A stretch of 64,000 nt of DNA from assembly GCA_023653785.1 (NCBI GenBank), contig JAMKCH010005362.1, forward strand, positions 1 to 64,000, in the 5' to 3' direction. The position numbers and the translations under genes were made by a program. The DNA is from Ophioderma brevispina. Its lineage: Eukaryota; Echinodermata; Ophiuroidea; Amphilepidida; Ophiodermatidae. Below the pieces are notes generated by a model. The model was not told where the DNA came from, made no database searches, and saw only the letters and a program-made list of their open reading frames with translations. Shown piece after piece: positions 54,950 to 64,000 of this stretch. Within the stretch, counting starts at the first letter, position 1, and each line of letters opens with the position of its first letter.

Positions 54950-55170
54950 TCGGGTCTTTACTTTGAATGGTTGCTTAGTTTACCCTCAAACAGTGTCATT
55001 GTTTGAAGGTTCTGATACTTGAATCCAAGAGCTTCGGGGGCTCCGCCCCTGGACCCCCTGCAGGGGCTCTGCCCCTGCACCCCGCCAAGGGCCCTACATC
55101 GGGCCCCTGTACCCACCAGTTTTGCATGGCTTTTCCGGTTTGGCGCCCGTTTGGTTCAAGGCACTTGCGT
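54950..55170 (+). repeat. GC-rich hairpin repeat, copy 3
   Basis: TTGAATCCAAGAGCTTCGGG, GGCTCCGCCCCTGGACCCCC, CAGGGGCTCTGCCCCTGCAC and GGGCCC hairpins; it lacks the AAAGACATTGGCGC tail of copies 1 and 2. Confidence 0.75.
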
Positions 55171-56090
55171 GTTTCAGTTCAAACGGTTAAACAAAGTATG
55201 GTCTGTAGAACAGCTACTTAACGGTCCCTTAAGTGGGCCCGAACCGTGCGCTGTTAAGTTTTATGTTTTATATTCGCTCACTACGCTTCCACGGACTCGT
55301 ACTGCAGCGGGGATAACCTTTCTTCCTTTACATACACACACCCCCTGACAAAATGTCCTAGCGACGGCCCTATTTGTGTTTTTTATGGTTGGCGAAAAAA
55401 TGTTTGCCCATATTCCCCCCAGAACACAACGTTTAATTGAAAGGTTCCGTAAATCAAATGTACCAACGTAACAGCCCATCTATTGCAAGAAATGAACAGA
55501 AAGAAAGTGAATTTACAAAACGGTTTTGAGGAGGCAAGATAAATTTATATTGCTCCCAATAATTTATGTGCCACATGACATACCAAGAAAGCTAGAAGAC
55601 GCGTATAAGTGGCACTACAAAATACAAATGCAAATGGGTTTCTTCAGACTGGATGGATAGCATTGTTCGAATTGGTGCACTTGAAGATTACTTACTGATA
55701 TCATATGATGTAACAAGCCTATGATAATTGGATCTATATCACGTTATCGGAAGGGTACTGCCCAATGGACAATGGCAGGAGTTGAACTACACCCCTAGGT
55801 ACTATCCTTCTTTTCCCTTCCGCTCTGCAGGATTTGTAGTATCGAAAACCAATCGCCCGATATATTGCTGATCACTAAGACTCGATTGTTTGAATACCAA
55901 GGTGAAGATGTTTCAATCGGAATCTTGGAATGGACGAATCACCATTAGTTATTACATGGATTCACCTAAATTATGACGGATAATGGTAAATTGTAAGAAT
56001 CTGAGCAGTTTGGTGATTGTCATGTTCCAGCTCAGCATGCACCGATTCTTCTGCGACCATCAAGATACGGTATTCGTGATTCAATAAGGT
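55171..56090. other. No feature recognised upstream of the GT11 locus
   Basis: Could hold 5' sequence of the fucosyltransferase-like gene, but no exon is convincing. Confidence 0.35.
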
Positions 56091-56990
56091 TAAATATCTT
56101 CCTGTGGTCGGTCTGGCAATCACCTGTTCAGTATGCTTCAGCAATATGGTAATTGCAAAAATAAACGTTCAGTCTTTGTGTGGTACAACTGCTGCGTTGG
56201 AGGAAATATTTGTCGGACCATTTGCCACCACTGGCCCAAATATCTTCTTTAGTCCTCTATATGAAAAAGGTTAAGGCCATATTTGATAGGTCGAGATGTT
56301 GGAATCCATAGGAAAAGATATTCATCCCTCAATGTAATGACAATCGTACCATACTTTGATGCATTAAATGCCAGAAATCAAACGATTTTTCATTTTTCGG
56401 GGCCAAATATCATTCAAAAACGTGACGAATGGCTTTCACAATACGATTTGCAAAACCAAACACGGTGTAGGAATCCACATTGCGGTTTCGGAGATCATTC
56501 ACGGCTGAACTATTTAAATCTACCTTCTGAAAAATGGTATCGTACAATTATGAACCCATTCAATGATTCCAATGTTGTTTTTTATTGTATGTACGGATGA
56601 ATCCACGTCGTTTTCAACAAATGTTGCCTTTCCAACGTGAAAATATGTTAATTTTCCCTAGGCAAATCATGCAGCTGTTCGACATGGCACTATTAACAGC
56701 TTGTCAACACATTATTTTCTCGTTGCACATTTGGGTGGTGGGCAGCATATTTATCTCAAAGCAAGAGATACAAAAAATATTATCAAGTGAATTTAATATG
56801 AATATGCAATATAACCGAGGAAAGTGCTTCAAAATTGATTATTATCCTCCCAAATGGATCAAGACAGTATACTTTTTAACCCAGGGCTCTGATCAAAGTC
56901 AAATTAAACACTGCAAAATCAATATGTCACTTGTCCCTGCAAAAAGACCAGATGATCATTTGGCACTGTGTACATTTAATGGTTTTTGAA
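56090..56990 (+). pseudogene. Alpha-1,2-fucosyltransferase-like (GT11), frame-disrupted
   Basis: GT11 enzymes add fucose from GDP-fucose to galactose in the Golgi. The + strand shows, in order but in different frames: CGRSGNHLF and YGNCKNKRSVFVWY (56108-56185; the G-R-x-G-N donor region); VGIHI at about 56470, where the family has H-x-R-R-x-D; SEKWYRTIMNPF...SNVVFY (56528-56585); then FDMALLTACQHIIFS (56678-56724); TFGWWAAYLS (56729-56758, one frame over); and YYPPKWIKTVYF (56841-56876). The TFGWW motif with DMALL-AC-H is specific to GT11. At least three frame shifts and a doubtful HxRRxD motif suggest a pseudogene, unless they are indel errors in the assembly. About 300 codons in one apparent exon. 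Confidence 0.8.
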
Positions 56991-58074
56991 AAATCTGAAG
57001 TCTACTTTTTTAACTGCAAATGTGGAGATTGTGCTTGACTTCATTGTGATTCAAATTGTGGATTGAATGAAAATCGAATGACGATTCAATGTTATGCAAT
57101 AGTTACTTCTTGTTACCAAAAGTTTAAACTTTTAACAAATTTACCATCCAATCGCTTTAAACTTCATTAGAGTAATCAGCATATAACAAGATTTACAATC
57201 AATTACAAGATAACAGATATGTTCAACAACAATTTTTAGAACATAAAAATCTGGATTATCTTTGTTGTTATTGTTGTTGTGCTGTTTGTTTTCCTTTTTA
57301 GAACAACTTTTAATATGAATGTTGGCAATCGTGATAAGTATTTACAAACTAATTTAGCGTAATGGCTCAAGTCATTCACGAGTAAGTTTCAATTTTGGGT
57401 ATCTAGATTTAATCTGATAGGAGAATCCGTGCGGATCTTTTATACATCATAATCGTGTAAAAAATTTTAAAGACCTAACACTACTCTCATGTGACTCCAT
57501 GATAACTTCGTAACTTACATCTTATCCATTTATCACCGAGTCACAGATCTCTCGTGAAGAATTCCTTCAAAAAATAATCTGCACTTGTTGATTTGTTTCC
57601 TGATAATAACCCAACCCGAAGACCCTGTGGACATCTTTTTCATTTTCTTAGAGCGGAACGACTTAGCAGAAATGTATGTACACCATGTACACTGTAAAAA
57701 GTTTTCATAAAAAACGTCGTTTTTTAACTGGCAGCTGGCCACAACATTTGAAATGATGGGGGGTTTTTTACAATAATTTGCACGTTTCGGGTCCCGTTGA
57801 CAGTTAAAAACGACGGGTTTTTACAGTTACTTGCACGTTTTAGTCTCGGCTGACATAAAAAAAAACTTTTTTTTTTAGAAGCTTTTTTTACTAACCGTGT
57901 AGCCTTTTAAATGCTTGTTGCATCTAATCGCGAATCAATTTTCACGATCATTTTGAAGCCATATATTTCCTTTAACAAATGTCGGTTTGGCATACATAGA
58001 ACACCGAATCCGCGATGAGTACACGTGGTTAATCGTGTGTTTTTCCCGTAGTGTGTTTGTTGCTTCCAGCGTGT
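56991..58074. other. No gene; two ~60-bp tandem units at 57755-57880
   Basis: TTTTTACA-TA-TTGCACGTTT is repeated twice. Nothing else recognised. Confidence 0.4.
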
Positions 58075-59047
58075 GCTTATCAAGAGGGGTCACGAAGAAC
58101 TGTAGGTTTCGGTTCCAGTAGAGAGTCTAAGCTGCAACCTAGTAATGCCCTCCTAGATCAATGATGTGGCCAACATTTTATATCGTAAATGTAATCTTGT
58201 TGATGGAATTTTCCTGGACTTCAGCTAAGCATTTGATAAAGTAGATCACAATATTTTTTAGTATCAAAACGTTATTCTATGGGTATTCAAAACTTCCTCT
58301 ATATGCGAAAGCTACGGGTTGTATTCAATTGTGCCTGTTCTCAGTTTCTCAGTGGTGTTCTATAACTTCTGGTGTGAATCAAGGCTCTGTTCTCGTCCCA
58401 TTTTCATACTTTTTGTCAATGACTTCAATGATGTTGTTTCTTCTCCTTTCAGTTTGCAGATGATCACACCATACGTCGACCTATTTTCAGTGAAAGGGAT
58501 CATGATGCTCTTCAAAATGATATTCACATCTTCAACTGGACTATTCTCAATAAATTGCCCCTGAATCCTAAATGTTCTGTCATGCATATGACTAGATCAA
58601 AATTTCCTGCACTTATATCATGGGTGTTAGTGAGCTTTCTGAGCTTAAGGAATTCAAGCTTCTTGGTATCACTTTCACTTCAGTAAGAATCTTTCTTTTG
58701 ACTATCACATTGATACAAATTCTAGACATGTTTCGAAACTTTCTGGTTTCATCATCAGATGCACAAGTACCATGCCCTCTTACGCATTTCCTAACCTATA
58801 TAAAGCTCTCATCTTGCCGCACATTACCTATTGTGCTGGTATTTCTGGTATTTGGTCTCCTCATCAACAGATCAAAGGAATCACTTGGATAGACTTGAAA
58901 AAGTGCAGCAGAAAATTACAGGCACCTCGTTTTTCAAGCAATCTCCAAATGCTGATGTTCGTTCACCCTAGGCCTGTTACGATAGACTTCTTGACTTGAA
59001 TTAAGTTCAACTTGAGGATATACGTTCAAGAGTCAGAGACTTGTCCT

Positions 59048-59464
59048 CAGGGGCGTAACCAGACCTGAGCCTCCGGAGGGGCAAGGCTCAAGAAGTTTCC
59101 CGAGTTTTCATTTGCCAATTTTTGCCAATGGGTAGACCCATATTTTTTTCCAGTCGGTTCACAATTCTGAAGAACGGGGGGGGGGGTGAAACAGGGCAAC
59201 CTCTCTTGCATCTTTCTTTTTCTCTTCTTCCCTCTTTCCCTCTTCTTTTCCCCTTTCTTCTTCTCTTTCCCTCTTTTTCTTTCTCTTTCCCTCTTTTTCT
59301 TTCTTTTCCCCTTTCTTCTTCTCTTTCCCTCTTTTTCTTTCTTTTCCCCTTTCTTCTTCTCTTTCCCTCTTTCCTTCTCCCTTTTTTCCTTTACATTTTT
59401 GGGCTCCCCTTCCCGATTTTTTTGGTGCCCGGGTGCCCCCCGGCCCCCACTGGTTACGCCACTG
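59048..59464. mobile_element. hAT MITE with exact 8-bp target duplication
   Basis: CAGGGGCGTAACCAG and the complementary CTGGTTACGCCACTG are hAT-type ends. CTTGTCCT occurs immediately on both sides (59040-59047, 59465-59472). It interrupts the LINE. The inside is dominated by a pyrimidine minisatellite. Confidence 0.95.
59205..59395 (+). repeat. Pyrimidine-rich minisatellite
   Basis: CTTTCCCTCTTTTTCTTTCT and TTCCCCTTTCTTCTTCT alternate several times. Long open frames across it are composition artefacts. Confidence 0.9.
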
Positions 59465-60112
59465 CTTGTCCTGGTCTTTTAAATTTTTAAATAGTTTGAC
59501 ATCAGCTTCTTTTCATTCTTTGTTGCAAAAAAGCAAATTGGATAGTAGTAGGCTCTTGCACCAATCAGCAAGGACTTCTATCTTCAATTCAATGTTTGTT
59601 TCGCTGCCACGTCTTTGGGATGAAATACCTTCTGACTTACACATTGCCAGTATCGCTACTTTTTAAAGCGGGTTGTAAATCTTACTCTCTAAATTTGCTT
59701 AATTGATGTTTTTTTATTTATTTATTCCAGCATGTTTGTTTCTCCCTTACTGGTGTTGGGAGAGCCTTTATATATTTTGGTAGCCATTTTAATAATGGCA
59801 TGGTTGTGATTTCACTTTCTCTAAGGTTATTCGGTACTCTGCAAGCACTTGCTCATTTCTATTTGTTCACCTAATTTTAATTTGGTTTGTTCTCATTTGT
59901 ATTTGTTCATGTTTAATTTATGTATCCTAATTGGATAGGAGATCACTTTTGTGTTCGGGCATTTATGGCCCATTATTTATCCGGAGTTACTTGCTTTTGC
60001 ATTGTGTTTCTCATTTTTTATTGTATTTTATTGTTTGTTTCATTATTCATCGCATATGCCAGCTTTTGAAATTTGCAAGTAATTCGAATAAATATTATTA
60101 TTATATTACTAT

Positions 60113-62080
60113 TATAGGTTTTCCCGTTTAATTTAACACTATTTGCATTATATTTCATATCTGGGTAAGTTATAATTCGTCTTAAAAATTGGGTTGTGCA
60201 TATCGTGAAATAATTTCGTCAATAAACATTGTATTTCAGAGTATGATCACTGCATTTCATATATTGGTCATTAAATTTCGTCCTTGGATCGACGGCACTT
60301 GAACAAATACAATTCGTCTTTATTTATTACTTTTCATACTTTTATCAATGCAATTCGTCTCACAGGTATTCCACAAATACAGTGTAGACCTATCTTCCGT
60401 GTTGCATAGCGCCAGACAACAATTTGATGGATAGGTAATTGGATGAAAGTCTAACATCATTTGAATCAAACATAACCTAAGCAATTACAGTATACATAGT
60501 GAATAAAAAAAATTATGCATGAAGAAACACAAAATTTAACCCTGACCTGTTTACTCAACTGTGACGCACGCAGTTGATGTTTTCATGATCTACATATTTT
60601 CGGCTTTCTATGCTGAAAAATGAAGGAATTTGTTGAAGAAATGAGGTAGATATAAACGATTTTCGCGGCTGATACATTTTAAACCCCATCCAATGGGATT
60701 TACACAGTTAAGCTGGGTTTTCAGTTCCATTACTTTGTCTGAATATGATGATAGAAAAATAGATCCGCCACGAAAATCTTTCGTATCTACCTCATTTTTT
60801 CACCAAATTCCTTCATTTTTCAGCATAGAAAGTCGACAATATGTAGATTAGGAAAATATCAACTGTGTCATAGTTGAGTAAACAGGTTAGGGTCAAATTT
60901 TGTGTTTTTTCATGCACAATTTTTTTTTATTCACTCTGTATATAAACAGAGCAGTTTGAAAGACCTTTGCTGTCAAGTTTCTAGATTTTATGCATGGTAT
61001 AACCATCGGGACAGGACAGCCCACAAATAAGTGAAAACGTTGTCCAAAGTCACTTACAGTTACATTTATTTAATGCCAATATTTTGATCAAGAAATGTAT
61101 AGGTTTTCCCGTTTGATTTAAAACTATTTTTGTTATATTTCATATGTGGTTAAGTTAGATTTCGTCTATAACATTGGTAAATGTCTGTTTGTAAACTTAA
61201 TTTATTCTTTGGTCAATTATATTCATATTTGGATCAATGCTATTCATACCATGCTCATTTTATTTCGTCCAAATATACGTAAATTTCGTCTAATCACGTG
61301 GTTAGCAACATAATATCTAAACTTATTTCGTCTTTGACCAAATGATTTCATATTTGTTTTATTTGATTTCGGCTTGAATCATGCATGCATGTGTATACAC
61401 ATTGGACTATACTTAATTATGTCTATTTCCTCTTTTTGCTCGTCCTTTCTTTCATTTTTCATCATTTTACATCTTTATTTTCTCTTTGTTTATGACTTTC
61501 TTACTTATGTTTTCTTTTTTACATTTCTTGATCATGAAATTGACATTATAAATGTAACTGAAAGTGACAAAGTTTTCACTTAATTTTGGGCTGTCCCGAT
61601 GGTTAAATCATGCACAAAATCTAGAAACTTGAGAGCAAAATGTTTTTCAAAGTGCTCTGTTTATATATATTGTTATTGCTTAGGCCATGATTGATCCAAA
61701 TGATGTTAGACTTTCATCCAATTACATATCCATCAATTTGTTGTCTGGCGCTATGTAACACGGAAGATAGGTCTACACTGTATTTGTGTAATACTGTGGA
61801 ACGAATTGCATTGATAAAAGTATGAAAAATAATGAACAAAGACGAATTATATTTGTGCAAGTGCCGTCGATCGACCCAACATGTGAGACGAACTCTATGT
61901 TCCAAGGATGAAACTTAATGACGAATTTATGAAATGCAGTGGTCATACTCTGAAATACAATGTTTATTGACGAAATTTATTTCACGAGATGCACAATCCA
62001 ATTTTCTAAAAGGACGAATTATAACTTAACCAGATATGAAATATAATGCAAATAGTGTTAAATTAAACGGGAAATCCTAT
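60113..62080. mobile_element. Foldback element X1 (ATAGG-TTTCCCGTTT ends), ~2 kb
   Basis: Arms: 60113-60498 plus 60935-61075 on the left, 61556-62080 on the right, in reverse complement (for example TGTAGACCTATCTTCCGTGT and GCCAGACAACAA). The left arm is split by the hairpin element at 60499-60934. The loop holds the left arm of a related element (X2). Confidence 0.85.
60499..60934. mobile_element. Hairpin MITE nested in X1
   Basis: GTGAATAAAAAAAATTATGC and AACACAAAATTTAACCCTGA on the left return as complements before 60934; arms of about 170 bp, loop of about 80 bp. Confidence 0.85.
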
Positions 62081-62493
62081 TGAAAAAAAGAAAATATATA
62101 AGTAAGAATGTCATAAACAAAGAGAAAAAAGATGTAAAATGATGTAAAACGAAAGAAAGGGCGACGGAAAAGAGGAAATATACATATAAAGTATAGTCCT
62201 ATATCTATACACATCGCACATGCATGCATGATTAAAGACGAAATTAAATAAAACAAATATGAAATTATTTGGTCAAAGACGAAATAAATTTAGACATTAT
62301 GTTACTAACCACATGATAAGACGAAATTCAAGTATATTAAGACGAAATAAAATGAGCATGGTATGAAAAGCATTGATCAAAATATTAATGTAATTGACCA
62401 ATGACTAAATTAAGTTTACAAACAGACATTTACCAATTTACAGACGAAATCTAACTTAACCACATGTGAAATATAACAAAAATAGTTTTAAAT
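61094..62493. mobile_element. Foldback element X2, interlocked with X1
   Basis: ATAGGTTTTCCCGTTTGATT starts the left arm (61098-61540), whose complement is at about 62085-62493 (AAAGACGAAATTAAATAAAA, CATGCATGCATG). Its right arm lies outside X1 while its left arm lies in X1's loop. Confidence 0.8.
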
Positions 62494-62496
62494 CGT

Positions 62497-62720
62497 TTGT
62501 GTGTGTGCGCGTTGTGTGTGTGCGTGTGTGTTGTGTGTGTAACCACAAATATCCCCACAATGTAGCTGTTGTCGGTGTGTGTGTGTGTGTGTGTGTGGAC
62601 GTGTGTGTATGTGTGTGTGCGCGCGCGAGTGTGCTTGTGTGTGTGTGCGCGCGCGCGAGTGTGTGTGTGGGTGTGTGCGCGCGCTGTGTGTGTGCTTGTG
62701 TGTGTGTGTGTGTGTGTGTC
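62497..62720 (+). repeat. (GT)n/(GC)n microsatellite
   Basis: Long alternating purine-pyrimidine tract with GCGCGCGC blocks; the five open frames across it on both strands are artefacts. Confidence 0.95.
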
Positions 62721-63164
62721 AAAAACAATACAATTCCTCTGCCAAGCTTTCGACACCTACACGAATTGTGGCCTATACCAATAAAGTATTTTCTCCGTGT
62801 GACTGTCAGGCGCGCTGATCCTTTAATATATGATTTGTAGATATTGAAACACCCTGTATATTATATTGTGAGCAAATTGTCGGAAAATGCCCGTTACACA
62901 ATGATGAATATGCCTTATGTATGCGAGGTCGCGGCCTAGTTGCGGATGTGGTGTACCGTGTTTGGTATTGGCAATACAGTTGAACGACCATTTACACATT
63001 GTTCTGTCATTGATACGGTGATTAACACCATGCAGAAGGTGAGTACCTTATTAACTTATCGTCTTTTCCCAAACACTTCAGCTAACCAAATAATAGAGCA
63101 AAAATCTAACCCGTTCCACGTAGGCCTCCAAAGTTTAAAAACTTCTGTAATGTAGGTTTCCTTG
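62721..63164. other. No feature recognised
   Basis: Spacer between the microsatellite and the last foldback element. Confidence 0.35.
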
Positions 63165-63890
63165 CAACTTTAAGTTCATATAATTTCGTCAAGATTAATT
63201 TAATTTCGTCGTATGGCTCATCATCTGAATGTACAAATTAATTTCGTCTTTGGTCATTTAATTTCACATTTAGCTCAGTATATTCAGTTCGTCTTTGGTC
63301 ATTTAATTTCACATTTAGCTCAGTATATTTCGTCGCGTGTGATGTATGTATAGGCCATGACTAAAATCTAGGCCTGTAAACAGCATTTTTTATCATAGAT
63401 TTCTGTCTTTTACTTTGTTTATAAAAACCAAGCACAACGAATACAGAACAAGATTAAGAAAATAAAAAAGGAATAAAAGTAAAGATATAAACAATAAAGA
63501 AAGAAAAATGAGTCGAAGGAAAGAAAGACAGATATATACGTAGACTATGGTAACTTTTGCTGATGTTATAGGCCTAACTCTAACCTATGGACTATACATA
63601 CACCACACGAGACGAATATACTGAGCTCAATGTGAAATTACATGACCAAAGACGAAATTGCTTTGTACATTCAGATGATGCGCCATGGATACGACGAAAT
63701 TAAATTGATTTGGACGAAAATATATGAAAAGAAAGTTAATTTTATTGATCAAATGTTGAATATAATTGACCAAAGACGAAATTGTTTTAAGCAAACGCGC
63801 ATTTCAGTTTTCTTGGGACGAAAAACAAGTTAACGAAATGTGAAATTTAATGAAAAATGTTGTAAACTTACTAGGAAAACGAATAAAACC
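63165..63890. mobile_element. Foldback element X3, same ATTTCGTC-rich family
   Basis: AATTTCGTCTTTGGTCATTT, ACATTTAGCTCAGTATATTT and CATACATACACCACACG-type words at 63180-63365 are mirrored at 63590-63725, with further weaker matches to about 63890. TTTGGTCATTTAATTTCACA is also doubled in tandem in the left arm. Confidence 0.75.
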
Positions 63891-64000
63891 AGCAGGTAAA
63901 ATCACGTAAATGGATCGAATCATTACTACACTATAAAAACAGATTAGTCGACGAATAGCTCACTAGAATTGTTTGTCAAATTTTTGACACAATTTGGATA

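Larger units (their letters stand above)
58075..60112 (+). mobile_element. L2/CR1-like LINE, degenerate, with (ATT)n tail
   Basis: Read through frame changes: GIFLDFS-AFDKVDH (58205), SGVNQGSVL and FVNDFNDVVSS (58370-58440), FADD in one frame at about 58455, LKEFKLLGITF (58645), YKALILPHITYC (58800), and after the hAT insertion PRLWDEIPSDL (59610). This is a non-LTR reverse transcriptase from the A block to the C-terminal P-LWN-LP motif. It ends in AATAAATATTATTATTATAT, the kind of simple-repeat tail L2/CR1 elements have. Multiple stops; not active. Confidence 0.8.

Noticed and set aside
59122..59490. 122-codon and 98-codon hydrophobic open frames
   Set aside because: Composition artefact of the pyrimidine minisatellite inside a MITE.
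62451..62840. Open frames up to 124 codons on both strands
   Set aside because: They only translate the GT/GC microsatellite; no real protein.

Overview
This is AT-rich, gene-poor, repeat-dense eukaryotic nuclear DNA. It has spliced exons with long introns and several classes of transposable element: Jockey-, L2/CR1- and R2-like LINEs, a DIRS-type tyrosine-recombinase retroelement, and hAT, TTAA-target, Harbinger-like and foldback MITEs. There is also a short interstitial TTAGGG tract. This mix fits a marine invertebrate, probably a deuterostome, but the sequence alone does not fix the species. Many small indels, many at homopolymers, separate otherwise matching copies and break conserved reading frames. 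An error-prone long-read assembly is therefore a serious possibility.

Only one convincing host gene is visible: a FoxM (FOXM1-type) forkhead transcription factor on the + strand. Five coding exons span 11752-21786 (about 650 aa), with every intron phase consistent. They include a 92-bp exon carrying a conserved SL(S/T)NI-WLRKM motif and a GC-AG fourth intron. Helix 1 of the forkhead domain carries an apparent -1/+1 double frameshift. A second host-type locus, at about 56090-56990 (+), is an alpha-1,2-fucosyltransferase (GT11) relative with several frame breaks.

Layout. 1-8170: a Jockey-like LINE (minus) split by a 916-bp foldback element with a TTC target duplication. A 2.2-kb stretch of this is present again at 5922-8170, and its left edge is joined directly to a TTAGGG array. 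8171-11750: a G-poor insert, a possible CpG-rich promoter and a ~300-bp tandem repeat. 11752-21786: FoxM, with introns full of MITEs. 22-31 kb: MITEs, a TIR element family, an R2-like LINE relic and a foldback. 31.4-35.7 kb: two ~165-bp satellite-like arrays in opposite orientation. 35.7-39.7 kb: a 2-kb tandem duplication. 43.3-48 kb: a DIRS element (RT, RNase H and tyrosine recombinase, minus) next to a LINE endonuclease/RT piece. 50-55 kb: inverted repeat copies and GC-rich hairpin repeats. 58-60.1 kb: an L2/CR1-like LINE with a hAT MITE inside. 60.1-64 kb: a cluster of interlocked palindromes studded with the 8-mer ATTTCGTC.

The dominant theme is nested mobile DNA. In several places an empty target site can be worked out from the host element's reading frame or from a sister copy, giving unusually clean target-site calls (TTC, TTAA, TAA and 8-bp hAT). 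I saw no CRISPR array, rRNA or convincing tRNA gene, and no prokaryotic-style operon.
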